Shown one piece after another: positions 1 to 14,475 of a DNA stretch of 64,000 bases. The first letter of the stretch is position 1. Each line of letters begins with the position of its first letter. The stretch is from Begonia masoniana. Its lineage: Eukaryota; Streptophyta; Magnoliopsida; Cucurbitales; Begoniaceae. The translations under genes and the position numbers were made by a program. The notes under the pieces are model-generated. The model searched no databases and had not been told where the DNA came from. It was given only the letters and a program-made list of their open reading frames with translations. The stretch spans positions 53,194,466 through 53,258,465 of the forward strand of contig CM039503.1 of assembly GCA_022432975.1 (NCBI GenBank), in the 5' to 3' direction.

Positions 1-1291
1 GACTAGACTGAACCAGATTGCTTCCAGACCGTCAAATTCAACCAAAAGCTATCTGAAACGATCCTAATCCGACCAAACCGATCTGAGGATAAACTGGTAA
101 AGAATTTTTGCTTAAATTCTTCTGAAATTGGATTTATTAAAGTGAAAAATTGATACTAAATATTTCATTTTGGCAGGAAAAGTCCCGAAAGTTATCCGAA
201 TCGATCTCATTCGACCTAAGAGTACACCATAAGAAATTTATGCCTAAATTATTCTCAATTTGATTTATTTCAGTGAGAATTAATACCAAATCTTTTTTTA
301 GACAGGATATTATTTGGAATCTTGGAAAAATCTCAATAACTCTAACATCTCGGAATTCAAGTAAGTGAAAATACAACGTTTTCAACGTTTGCCTATGGCC
401 ATACATCACAAAATCTATGTTATTTTCTTATAATTATTTATTACATAATTCCAATATTTGACCACTCATCTTTAGCCATTGACATAGAATTGTATAAGAT
501 AAAATTGGTAGAATATTTTGCATGTGTATGAATAAATGGAATTGACGAAAAAATATGTGATAGCAAAACCTGAACAACAATGAGATGACTAAGCTTGAAC
601 GAAAATGAGATGGTTACGCCTGAATGACAATGAGATGACTATACTTGAACGAAATAAGATGATTACGTTTGAACGACAATGAGATGGTTATGACCGAATG
701 AAAATGAGATGACAAAACCTCAACGACAATAAATAGCTAAATCTGAACGAATGTTGAAAAATAAATTCCAACCAATATGTAATTGTTAAATAAGGATTCG
801 GTAAAATATAATGTTAATTTTGCACTTGCACGTGTTTTCGCTTATGGAGTTATTCTCATAGTTTGTATTTTGTGATGTAGGAGAGTTTTTATTTGAGGAA
901 GAAATGATTTTGATCGAGAACCTTCCAGAGCAAACGAACATACAGAAAAAGAAAATATTTTTGAGACGGAAGAAGAAGTTTAAATTAGTATGTTTCAATT
1001 TCGATAATATTTCATATTTTTATTTCAGTTGAAACTTTGAATAAATTATGTTGACTTTATCGTTAATAAAGGTTTATGAATTGTTTTAAGTCAGCATTTA
1101 TTTCAATTTTGACCAAGCTATTTAATGTTTGAACTTTGTTTTAAAAGCTTTCCCGCATTTAATGATTTTATTCAAGACTTCCAAACATTTTTGAAATTAG
1201 GATTTTAACACTCGATTTAAACACAATTCGGCAAAAATTTTAAGGATTTCAAATTGAGGAAAAATAAGTGTTTTAAAAATTTGGGACGTTA
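1..1291 (+). mobile_element. LTR fragment (copy A), 5' end outside the window
   Basis: This stretch aligns by eye, with many substitutions, to the second half of the complete solo LTR at 1480-3377. Shared landmarks are a block ending 'cctaagagtac', a 'gacaggat' block, a 'ggattcggtaaaa' block and a terminal 'cgttaca'. It has no coding content; the short reading frames in it are not gene-like. It ends in TTACA at about 1291, as LTRs of this family do. The 5' end lies left of the window, so I cannot tell whether it is a solo LTR or part of a longer element. Confidence 0.6.
566..750. repeat. Degenerate ~31-35 bp minisatellite inside LTR copy A
   Basis: Several tandem variants of 'tgaacgacaatgagatgac' follow one another, alternating 'cctgaacgacaatgagatg' and 'cttgaacgaaaatgagatg' forms. 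A shorter version with about two to three units is present at the equivalent place in the LTR at 1480-3377 (about 2750-2830), so the repeat number varies between copies of the same family. Confidence 0.65.
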
Positions 1292-1479
1292 CACCGACTC
1301 AGTAGAAAATTGTCCTCCCTCATTATGGAGTTCAATACAACCTAAGAAAAAAAAAATCCTTCTTCTTTAGCATATTTCTAGCCCAGCCTGACCATCTTTG
1401 TGACTAAAGGTGGAGCATTTCCTTGGCAAAAATATCAGAATTATTAGGGCGTGAATCTGACCCTCCAAAATATACTATC

Positions 1480-3377
1480 TGTAACAACTTAGAATTCAAA
1501 TTCAAAATTTGAAATTTGAAATCCCCCAATCAATCTAAAATCAAAAAGCTAATCTAAGATTTGATTCCTAATAATCTCTAAGATATCGATTCAATATGAA
1601 TCTAGCCTGAATTCAGTCCAAAAACACTAATAGCAGAGGGCGTTTCTGGAAACCTGATTGGGAATCGAATTTTCCAGGTCTGCAAATCCGTTTGAACCCG
1701 GATTTTGGGGAAACAACCATCAAATGAATCTAGTCTGAAAATCGTCCATCTTAAGAGGAAGTTAGAATTTCCAACAGAGAGCATATCTGAAAAATCGAGT
1801 TGAGATTGGATTTATTAGCAGAAAATTCGAGTGGATCTTGGATTTTGAGGAGGTAGCTGATTACGAGCCTCTCCTATAAATAGAGAGGCTCAGTAAAGGG
1901 GAAAATCACACTACAACTCTCTCCCTCTCAAGTTCAGAGAAACTCTCACCTCTGCAGTCATCAGCGACGAACTCTGAGGGCGAGCTTTTTAGCAAACATT
2001 CTCCGGTGCAACGAAGTTCCCTCTCTTGGCCTCTCGTCGACGATCTTCGTACTGTAAAGCTCTTTTCTCTTTCTTTCTATCTCTCTGTCGCTCCTCTCTC
2101 AATATGTCTCTCTCTATCTTACGCACTCTCTCCCTCTCTTTCTCTTGGCAGAACAAAAGAAAGAAGAATGGTTCAGTTTCTTTAAAACTAAACCGGTTCA
2201 TTTAAGCCCAGCCAAACCAAACCGGCCCAGTTGACCCGAACTAACCCGATTGGTCCCGAACCGAATTAAGATTTTACCAATAATGAATTTTCATTTTTTT
2301 ATGAATTTGTTCAAGTAGGATTTAATATCAATATTTTATTTAGACAGAAACAAGTCCCAAAAGTCGTACGAACTGATCCAACTCGATCCGATTCGACCTA
2401 AGAGTACAAGTAAGAAAATTCTGCCCAAATTCTTCTAAAGTTAGATTTAATTAAGAATTTAATACCAAATATTTTATTTAGTCAGGATAATATTCAGAAT
2501 ATTGGAAAAATCCTGATTATCCTAATTGCTCGGAATACAGGTAAGTGAAAATACCATTTTTCAATGTTTTGGATATGGCCCTACATTACAAAAGTTGTAT
2601 TATTTTCTTATAACTGATTTCTTACACGCTATTGATATTTAAGCACGCATGTTTAGGCATTGATGTATAATTGTATAAAGATAAAATTGGTGAGACATTT
2701 TGTATGTGTATGAATACGATGAAATTGACGGAAAATATGTGATAGCAAAAGTCTGAACAACAATGAGATGGTGAACTTGATCGAAAGTAAGTTGACAAAG
2801 CCTGAACGACAATGAGATGACTAAGTCTAAGGTTGGGAAATGAGTATCAACCAATCTGTAATCAGGATTCGGTAAAAGTAAATGTTAATTTTGACACTTG
2901 CACGTATTTTTGCTTGCTGAGTTAAATCTCATAGTTTGTATAATTTTGTGATATAGGTGAGTTTTTATCGGAGGAAGAACTGACTGTAATCGAGAACCTT
3001 CCAGAGGCAAGCAAGCATGTAGAAGAAAAGAATATTTTTGGGTTTGAGAGAGATGTTTAAATTAGTATGTTTTAATTGTTAAAGATATTTCTTATTTCTA
3101 ACTTTGGATAATCTATTTCTAAACGAAATGTTTATGAATTGTGTTAATATTGTGTTTGCTTCGATTTTCAACAAAGTCATTTAATGTTTTTAAATTTTAA
3201 TTAAGCTTCCACGCATTTAATGTTACTATTTAAAGATATTTTTATTATTTCAATATTTTAAAATTTAGTTTTTAAACGCTCAAATTTTATAAATCAATTT
3301 GAGGAAAATTTTAAGATTTTCAAATTAGGGTTTAAATATGGGAAAGAAAATTGGGGATTTTAAATTGGGGCGTTACA
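1480..3377 (+). mobile_element. Complete solo LTR (1.9 kb) with 5-bp target duplication
   Basis: The LTR starts TGTAACAACTTAG and ends GGGGCGTTACA. It is flanked by the direct repeat CTATC at 1475-1479 and 3378-3382, the 5-bp target-site duplication expected of an LTR retrotransposon. There is no internal domain, so it is a solo LTR left by LTR-LTR recombination. It interrupts the older minus-strand element whose pieces are 1292-1479 and 3383-4447. A TATA-like 'cctataaatagagagg' at about 1873 followed by a pyrimidine-rich stretch looks like the LTR promoter. The TGTAAC/GTTACA ends are usual for long-LTR Ty3/gypsy elements; the family is inferred. Confidence 0.8.
1873..1890 (+). promoter_or_regulatory. 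TATA box of the solo LTR
   Basis: 'ctcctataaatagagag' matches the plant TATA consensus TATAAATA. It lies about 395 bp inside the LTR and about 40 bp before a C/T-rich stretch, as in plant LTR promoters. Confidence 0.5.
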
Positions 3378-3382
3378 CTATC

Positions 3383-4133
3383 TCTGTCTTCTTCACGTTG
3401 CACGTTTTACCCTTCTGGCTGAAAGAGAACTGCCGCAAACTGCCCACCTCTCGCTGCAGTCGGAAACCACTGCAGAGTCGGAGGAATTAGCAAGACAAAG
3501 TTGTCTCCTCCACTCGGCGACGGTGTTGTTAGGCCTGACCTTGAGAGTCCCTTACCTCCTATGGTCCGAACCCCTGTCTGTCCTCTGGTGACTTCCAATT
3601 GGGCAGCCTTCCCCAATCCGACGTCCAATGATCCTCCCTTGGAAGGAGGTGATGTTCTCCCGGCGATAGCGAACTTTCACGACTAGAAGATCAGGATCTC
3701 TCCACTCATTGCCTTTCCTCCATACGTGAAGGAGAACCTTGGTCTGTAAGTCGTCGTGCAAGGGCTGGTTCGAAGTTTCTACTAGCCCTTCATTTTGAAA
3801 TCCATAATCTGCCTCTTTCCACTTGTCCGGCATAGTAAAAGGTTCTGGATTTTGCTTTAATTCCATGTCGTCTTTTACTAGTGATTGGTCAAACCCGTTG
3901 TTGATCTTGTGTAGAGTCTTCAAAAAACAGTTCCTCATTTTCCTTGTCCTTGTATAGCAAAACACCATTCCCCTTCCCGCTAGATTTTTTAGATGATTTT
4001 TGGTATTACATCCGCAATAAATTCCACTCGGCGAATGCTTGCTGCACGTGTACGAGTTTTTCCTCCACCCTTGCCAGTTGCCAAGATCGTTGTCATCCTT
4101 TCCAATCCGTGATTGAATCGGCTCTAATACCAT
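3383..4133 (-). pseudogene. Decayed LTR-retrotransposon leader and gag-like region
   Basis: On the minus strand this follows the primer-binding site at 4121-4132. It can be read in pieces as a hydrophilic gag-like protein, including a segment VEEKLVHVQQAFAEW just after the PBS, but several stops and frameshifts break it. No protease, RT or integrase motif is visible. The region continues left across the solo LTR into 1292-1479. A minus frame of 223 codons (3552-4223) crosses the PBS and part of the LTR, so it is not a real gene. The family is unresolved. Confidence 0.45.
4121..4132 (-). other. Primer-binding site, initiator Met-tRNA type
   Basis: The minus strand reads TGGTATTAGAGC immediately inside the LTR end at 4134. 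This is one mismatch from TGGTATCAGAGC, the canonical plant Met-tRNA primer site, and fixes the element as minus-oriented. Confidence 0.7.
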
Positions 4134-4447
4134 TGATGCAAATAGAAATCCATTGTACCAAATAAATGATATTATACCAAATAAACGATAATTACAACAA
4201 ACAGAAACCCTGTAACTAACCACAAATCTTAACCACGATGTTAGATTCGGAAAACCCTAATAATCTATCAAGAACATTCCTTCATCAATAATCATCATAA
4301 AAACATGACCCTTCACACTTTTCTTTTCCATCTATAATAACTCTCTCTTACTAACTCAAACTTCTTTCAAAACTTCCCAATAACTAACAAAAACTAACAT
4401 TATATAATTACCAAAATACCTCTATTATTATTTCCTAAGAAACAACA
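4134..4447 (-). mobile_element. 5' LTR of the older minus-strand element (314 bp)
   Basis: On the minus strand it begins TGTTGTTTCTTAGG and ends TTTGCATCA, one base from the PBS, giving TG...CA ends. It is AT-rich with a run of 'gagttagtaagagagagtt'. I could not define the target duplication because the partner LTR is not in the window. The element lies directly downstream of the last visible exon of the spastin-like gene. Confidence 0.6.
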
Positions 4448-4825
4448 TAGACTTCGATTAAACTGGAACAGAGAACTGTGGGGGTATGTGGGGATGATGA
4501 AGCAAAATATATTGGCGATACAATATAAATGGATATGTTACAAGGAAATAAGAAGTCTATAAACTTTGGAGCATATCAAAAGGAAGGAGGCAAAAATGAA
4601 GTTGGGGAGGGTGTTCTAATCAGAAATGATCTGGAGGAAAAATCTAATGAAACAAAACCAAGCAATGAAGGTTCTGATTCTCAAATTACTTTTTTTTTTC
4701 AGTGTAGCATTTGGTTTTAAATGTCACGTATTAATAAAATGACAAGGCGTGAGTGCGCATGAGAGAAGGGCAACAAGATGACACAGTTTGAGGAAAATCT
4801 TAAGTCAGTTTGACAAATTACTTAC
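4448..4825. other. Non-coding interval, part of a long intron or a truncation zone
   Basis: This lies between the older LTR element and exon 8 of the spastin-like gene. It contains a plus-strand frame of 63 codons (4529-4720) rich in K, E, N and S that resembles no family I recognise. None of the expected next exons of the AAA gene (containing an ATNKP-type motif and the arginine finger) is visible here on the minus strand. Confidence 0.4.
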
Positions 4826-8006
<3,181 letters not shown>

Positions 8007-8136
8007 AGCTGCAAATTGCAAGGTAGACTGATAAAGTTAGCAAATCAGACTCCCCAGAGCGAGAGAGATACAGAGTTCAACTCGAAAAGACAACTTTTCT
8101 CACAAATTTGCGGAATTGAACAGTAATCAGCGATAC

Positions 8137-8200
8137 CTTCATTGCTTCGATCGCACTTTCACGGAAACCAAAACATTTCAGAAAATTCAAGTCTTGATAT
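8137..8200 (-). promoter_or_regulatory. 5'UTR exon of the spastin-like gene
   Basis: The minus strand shows AATGAAG followed by the donor GTATCG at 8136, matching the acceptor TTTGCAG two bases before the start codon. The transcription start is not resolved. A (TTA)n run follows at 8219-8237. Confidence 0.45.
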
Positions 8201-8218
8201 ATCGACGAAGTGGGGGGA

Positions 8219-8449
8219 CATTATTATTATTATTATTTATATTTGTCAAAGTTGTTTTAGAACTAGATTGCTTTTGCTTTAATTCTTCAATAATAAAATT
8301 ATATATTATTTTAATTATATTTAATAATAAATAAATGACATTTTGATACAAAATTAAAATAATTAGCATTACTAAAAAATACATTTGTGTGGCAAATTAA
8401 TATGACTAAATAAAAGTCCTATCCAATATCATATTTTTGTCCTACTTGT
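8219..8449. other. AT-rich intergenic interval with (TTA)n
   Basis: It lies between the 5' end of the spastin-like gene and the start of the gypsy LTR. It holds a short trinucleotide run at 8219-8237 and otherwise AT-rich sequence; I see no gene. It probably contains the promoter of the minus-strand gene. Confidence 0.5.
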
Positions 8450-11034
8450 TGTAAACCCAGCATGTACGGATTTCGGATATATTATCTTATATTGTTATTT
8501 TATTATATAATGCATTTTGGTAAATATGTCAAATCAGTTCCGTCTCACGAAAAGAAAGCGCCAGTATGAACCCTAGCGAATAAAATAATAATTTTAAAGG
8601 AATTTACGGGAATTTCGGAGTAACAACGTTGTATTCCGATAAATTAATTTTTCCTTGTAGTGTAAAAGACGTTCTCGTAACATTAGTAACGAGGTCCGAA
8701 TGCGAACGGTCAGTTTTATTAGAGCCCGAAGTACTAAGTTGACTTATTGGTGAAATAAGGAATTTTGGGAACTCAAATCGTTGGACTATTAACGAACCGA
8801 ATAACAAAGTTAAATATAAAGACTTAGAAAAGGGCAACTCGTCTTTAGGCTGCCATTATTTATTTCGTCTTTCTTCATTTAAAAGCGAATTTGTTTCAAT
8901 CACCCCGCAGAACACTTCTTGCATTGAATCCCTCATTTCTTCCAGAGAAGAAAAAAGCCCTCGTAAACCTCCTCTGCCGCAGTGAAAGCCAACCATTCCG
9001 CCTCCCGATTTTTCTTCCGTTCGTCCTCGTTTTCCTCTACTCACGCTTCGCCTCAATCGACGTCTCGGTAAGACTCTATAGTTTGTGGAACATTGAAATC
9101 CAGTTCGTAAAGTTTAAACGTTTCGAGTTCGTTTAGTTTTCGATTAAAAACGAAGATCTAGGGTCTCGTAAGCTATAGGTTTTTCAATAGATTAAGTCAA
9201 TATGCACGGGTTGGACGTATTTTGGACGATCTCTCATTTAGAAAAATGTTAGAATTTACGAAATTTCGAGATTTTTGCATAAACTCGTTTACGTAAATCC
9301 AACTTGTAAATTGCTTAGGTCAAACAGTGCTCGTGGCACGGGTTTAAGCTGCTTTGGAACGCGAGGTAAGTTCCGTGGTTTCTTTGGCCAATCGGCCGTA
9401 CACCGTACATCTGTCGTTCGAGACGTTTTGGAGAGGCCTTTAGTTATTTTGCTCGGTTTGATTAGCTAGTCTTAGGAGTTTATAGTTTACGTTTTTTTAA
9501 AGTCCCATGGATCTATGTGTTGCTTGTTTATGTATGTATTGCAACTGTTCACGCATCACTTGGTTTTACCGAAAGCATGGAAAAACGAATTTCCGCATAA
9601 GTTTTAAAAGATAACGTAAAGCAAGCATCGGCCGAAAGGCCTACCAGTGCACGGCGAAAGGCTTACAGTTCACGGCCGAAAGGCTTACAGTTCCGGCTGA
9701 AGGCGTACAGTTCACGGCTCGAAAGGCTTACAGTACCCGCCGAAGGCTTACAGGCCGAAAAGCAACGTTACAGGTCACGCGAGGTGGGGCTCAGGCACGG
9801 CTGCCGATTGAGCGTGTACCCTCTCCCTCTATCTGGACAAGAGTAGTCCGCCCGCTGGATGAGCTCTCTCTGGTTAGAGTGTATAGTTAGGATCTGGTGG
9901 AAGCTACAGAACATTGTTGCATATAGATAAAATAAAGCATGATTTATCGAACTCATAGCACACATGCATCGCATTTACTAGGGCTTACTGAGATTTATCT
10001 CATAGGGTGTTATGATGTGTAGGTGACATAAACTACGAGAACCAGGTGAGGCGACGTTTCTCCACCTGAGGCATAGCTCAGTGACGGATGATGGCTGCGT
10101 TGGTGTGCTGGCGCAGTCGAGCTTTACACGACCGTGGGACAGTAATGTATAGATTGTTGATGGTATTTTGGCTGTTCGACAGTATAGATGTATGTTCAAA
10201 AATTCAGGAACTGCTTGGGTTAAATTGTATGTAACGTTATATAGAACTAGGTTGGTTAAAACGGCGTTGAATGTTACTAAACGTCTTAAAGGACTTTAGA
10301 TTCGTCCGGATGCTCGGTTTTTAGAGCTATCCTGCAGTTGATTCGCAACAGTCTGACGCAAATGGGCGATTGAGCGTTGCGTCGTTTTAATTGATGCGAG
10401 TATCATTGATTTATGTTCGTTGTGATAATGGTGAGTGCTGTGTAAAAGAAGAGTTTTAGCTCTCTGCGAAATTGGCCCTTCAAGAGACAAATAGAGCGAG
10501 CTTCAATTCTGTGAAAGAATTGAACGCCGTATAGTGATGCAAACGAGTTGCACCATCTCTGAATCCCAGAGAGCAAGTGTTCTGAGTGCGACTGCTGTGC
10601 CCAGCCGACGGGCCGCCTGCCGATGTGCCCATGCGCATTTGCGCCCCCGCATCGCCTGCATGGTTTTTTTTTTTTTTTACAGACCGATCTGAAAGCCGCA
10701 GGATCACGAGCCGCCCAGCGATCGAGCCCGCGGCGAGGACTGGGGCTGAATTAGAGCGATCCCATCGCTGCCTCCTTTTGGGGCAGAATTCCAATTTGCC
10801 CTCCTAATGTTTTTCTGTTTTAGTAGTTCTTAATAGATTTAATTTAAAAATCGTTTTTTTTTTTTTTTTTTTTTTTTATTTTAATAAGTTTATTTAAATA
10901 TGTTTTAAAGAGTTAGTTTTCATTCGATTTCGATTCATGGTTTCGATTCGTTAGCTTCCACTTAAAGTTTAATTAAATAAATCAGGATAAAAAAAATTAT
11001 TCGGGAAAAACGGGATCAGTTTTAGGGTGTGACA
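8450..11034 (+). mobile_element. 5' LTR (~2.6 kb) of a decayed Ty3/gypsy element
   Basis: It starts around TGTAAACCCAGCATGTACGG and ends AGGGTGTGACA, followed after four bases by a Met-tRNA primer site. Blocks match the LTR at 30602-33731: the start region with 'gtcaaatcag', a block 'tggggctcaggcacggctg', and a terminal block with 'aattccaatttgccctcc'. It therefore belongs to the same long-LTR chromovirus-like group. The exact 5' boundary is uncertain (8447 or 8450), and no target duplication could be defined because the element runs into the assembly gap. Confidence 0.75.
9625..9765. repeat. ~22-bp minisatellite in the gypsy LTR
   Basis: Five to six diverged units of 'cacggccgaaaggcttacag' follow one another. 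Each unit contains the self-complementary core GGCCGAAAGGCC or a decayed form of it, so the transcript could form small hairpins. The related LTR at 30602 has unrelated repeats in the corresponding interval. Confidence 0.7.
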
Positions 11035-11128
11035 GTTATGGTATCAAAGCCACCGGCGCTTTAAAATCGCCCGTTCCCTCAGACGCTCATGACTGCACCT
11101 AGCCCACTACCGCGGACATTTTCTTTTT

Positions 11129-11165
<37 letters not shown>

Positions 11166-11220
11166 TTTTTTTGTGATTTTCTTTTTTTTATCATCAACTG
11201 TAAGTATGTTTTAAGCTTTA
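10840..11220. repeat. Homopolymer T tracts at the LTR end and leader
   Basis: T runs of more than 20 bases occur at 10853-10877 and about 11127-11163. They bracket the LTR end and primer site and may be slippage-prone in sequencing. Confidence 0.7.
11039..11051 (+). other. Primer-binding site of the gypsy element
   Basis: TGGTATCAAAGCC lies four bases after the LTR end GTGTGACA. It is the initiator Met-tRNA complement with one A for G change, the same variant that is common in plant gypsy elements. Confidence 0.8.
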
Positions 11221-11280
11221 TTGGTTTTCTAGTTTCTTTAGTATATTTGTTTTAACGTTTATATAGGAGTTATATAGCTA

Positions 11281-13029
11281 TGGTGCGCTCCACAACAAAC
11301 AAAAAACAAAAAACAGTAACATACAAAAACCAATAACAAAAATAAAACACACAACAAAATTAACAAAAACCCAAAAACCAAGGAATGATCGAGAGCGACC
11401 GTTGATAATACGATTGACACGATATAAGATTTTATCGCCCAGCAGTCTCTAGCATATGGAGAGACAGGCTGAGCAGATACGGGCTAGACAATCGACCCAG
11501 CTGCGAGCAATTATGATGAAAGAGAGGGCACTAGACCCGAGAAGCCAGCCATTCCGGTTAATTGCGGGATGGAGCGATTTCAAAGCTCAGACCCCCCCCG
11601 TGTTTAAAGGGCAGTTACGGATCACTCTTCGGCTGAAGAGTTTATTCTACTATGGATGAGATGTTGGGTTTACGCTAGCATCGAGACTGACAGAAGGTAG
11701 GCGTTGGTGACCTACCACCTAAGCCTTGGATGCCAGATTTTGGTGGGATCTTCAGTGAAGTCACCACCGATTGACTCTATGATCTGGTTGGCAGTATTCA
11801 AGCGGTGTGTTCCTAGCACTGCCAGTATTTCAGGTCATACCTTCTGGCGAGGCGAAGATGATGGAGTTTATCATTGAGACCGACTGCTTCTATTCCCAGT
11901 AAACTTCAGGAGGTGTTTGAGGCGTTATCTCCCGGTTCGCACCGCGTCGGTTGGCATCAACGAGGACAACGTACGGAGTTTTTTTACAGGGGCTTTATTC
12001 GAGAGTTCCGTATGCGCCTTACTATTCGGGGGGACGAATGTATCCTATGATGACATCGTGGCCAGGGCGCGATTACATTGAGGCAGTTGATGTGGATACT
12101 GTCAGATCGAGGGAGCATCCAAGGCTTCTTCCGTTAGATCTACCCTCAGGTCAGGTGTAAGGGCTGGCAACCGGAGCGGCATCCCACCACAGCAAAATCA
12201 GGGTATTAAGGCCTCTGGAGGGAGTAATTGACCAGGGAATGGGTAAGCAGTTACAGGACTTACAATTCTCAGGCACCAGTTTGTCCAATGGCCAGAGGGA
12301 TCACACTGGCCAGTGCAGGATGGCACGAATGTGTGTTATTGGGTGGGGAGCCGGGCCATTTTGTTAGGTCTTGCCCGAACGGAGTGAGGACTGCCAGCCC
12401 CTGCTCAGAGGAGGAGTTGTGCCCAGAGTTTTTGGCCTTTATTTGAGCCGGTGACGTGATGACGAGGCTCAGCCTGCCGTGATTGCAGGTACGATTTTAC
12501 TTATGGGTTGCTACTTATTTACACTGATGGATATACGAGCTACCACTGTCCTTCGTGTCGCCTACCCCCTGCTTCTGTATGCTATACTGGGACTAGAGTC
12601 GATTTAGCTGGGTCGAGTTTAGTGTGATGCTGCCGTTCGGGAGAGCATATGCAGTCGATCGTATTCTCCAGGTCCATGTAGTCTCGTGGGGATCATACCC
12701 TCTATGCTTGCCTATTTGTTTATGCGCATAGAGCCGGTATACGATCTTATTTTGGGGATGGACTGCTACACAGCACTTGCCACATCGATTGTCGCTCCGG
12801 GATTGTGACCTTCCGACCCCCGGACCATAGCGAGTTTTCTTATCAGGCGATGAACCGATTGACTTGTCGCCTATCTCTTATTCTATGCAGTCACGAGGCG
12901 TTCAAAGGTGCGCGCGCTATTTTTATGGCCTCAGTATTTGAGTACGTTTGCTCGCCGGATTACAGCCGGCGATTCCTATTGTCAGAGATTTCTCTGGTAT
13001 ATTTCTTGACGATCGTCTCCCGGATTACT
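11281..13029 (+). pseudogene. Gypsy gag / protease remnants, cut by the assembly gap
   Basis: Pieces in all three plus frames match a chromovirus gag-pol in the right order. There is a gag segment with 'DPPVFKG' near 11590, a CCHC knuckle remnant reading GGEPGHFVRSCP near 12340, a protease tail whose reading resembles 'DLILGMDWL' near 12750 followed by IDCRSGIVTF, and a start of the RT linker reading AIPIVRDFS near 12970. Stops and frameshifts are frequent, so it cannot be translated. RT, RNase H, integrase and 3' LTR are not seen; they may lie in the gap or be deleted. Confidence 0.75.
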
Positions 13030-13129
13030 NNNNNNNNNNNNNNNNNNNNNNNNNNNNNNNNNNNNNNNNNNNNNNNNNNNNNNNNNNNNNNNNNNNNNNN
13101 NNNNNNNNNNNNNNNNNNNNNNNNNNNNN
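13030..13129. other. Assembly gap, exactly 100 N
   Basis: One hundred consecutive N. A round number usually marks a gap of unknown length, so distances across it are not reliable. Confidence 0.99.
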
Positions 13130-14470
13130 GACAATGATCCCGCAAAATGATTACTTTCCCTTTTGAAACAGCTCTCCCCTCCTCATACACTCGCAGGAAC
13201 CTCCCACTTAGTCTGACAAAAATAACTACTCACACACCAATATGCCCTTCAAGCGTAAACATCATTTCTTCCTCCCCCTTTAGGCAATATTACCGCATCA
13301 CATAGGGTCTTCACATCTGACATTGAACAGAGTGTAGAGTTCGTCAGGGTGAATAGAATTAAGATTAGCTTAAAATTGTGGGGGGGTTATATAGATGGTT
13401 GAATCTGCTAACTTATTTCTTGTGGAGGTAACGTAGATTAATAAATTTTTTTTTTTTTTTTGAAATTTTGAATGATATGTTTAAATATTTCAAAAAAAAT
13501 AGCATTTAAAAATACGTAGCATCTATTTAAAATAAGTTAATTAGCGCAATCTTAGAGTTGGAATTGAGTAAGATTAAATAATTATTTGATTATACATAAA
13601 TTTAGGGTTTCATTTTTTTTTCTTTTGAAACTGATGTATGAGCAAAATCACAGTAAGAATATCTAAGAAAAAATAAACTTTTATAATTGTCAAATCTCTT
13701 GAAATTTTAGATCAATCTATTTTAATATAAAAGTTCATAAATTGAAAGGATTGCATGAGTTTCTAATTTTGAAACCAAAATACAACGACCTCAAAGTTCG
13801 TAATAATGTTTGTGTTTTGCTTCATATATTTTTCGATTTTAATTCTATATGTTTGTCAATTTGATTCAATTGGATCAGTCTTTGTAGGATATTTGAATTG
13901 GTTTTAGTCCACTTTTGTTATATACTTTTAACTTAAAATGAAAAATCTACTATTTAAAAAAAAACAAAAACGAGAACTTTAGTTGTACTCAATTTGGTTC
14001 CGACCATTTATTATTTCCATATTCAAAATCGAACAAACTAGACTATTCACCAGTTGAGCTCGATTTTAGTCTAGTGAACCCAAGTCGTCTACTGTCTCTT
14101 TCTCGTTATCTTCTAGTAACATTCGTTTCTTCTAGTTAAATTGTTATTATCTAAGTAGAGTATAGTTTGAATACTTTTTATTTGAAAAATTTTTATATGT
14201 TATGAAAACTATGGTGCCGTAATTTAATTATTTAAAAATAATTAAATATCATAATTTATAAAATTTACGATAATTCCAAACACTTGACTAATGTGTTCTG
14301 AAAGAGAAAGAAAATAATGTAAAAAAAGCTAGGCCTGAATCTCCCCAGAACGTAACTCTCACGAAGTTGATTCGCTTCAATTCTACAAGTAAACAGGTGA
14401 AAGAAGAAATCAACCAAACTGCACATCTCATCCAATGTCTGCTCAGACGTGCAAACCTTTCTGGAGAAAA
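13130..14470. other. AT-rich interval without a recognisable gene
   Basis: After the gap the sequence is AT-rich with A/T runs and no convincing reading frame, LTR terminus or terminal repeat. The gypsy element does not obviously resume here. The last ~190 bp is the likely 3'UTR of the Asterix gene. Confidence 0.6.
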
Positions 14471-14475
14471 GAACA

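Noticed and set aside
3552..4223. 223-codon minus-strand frame
   Set aside because: It begins inside the LTR and crosses the primer-binding site, and its sequence does not follow the gag-like reading frame; chance frame.
11100..13029. Functional gypsy polyprotein
   Set aside because: Recognisable motifs occur in all three frames with many stops; only a pseudogene call is supported.
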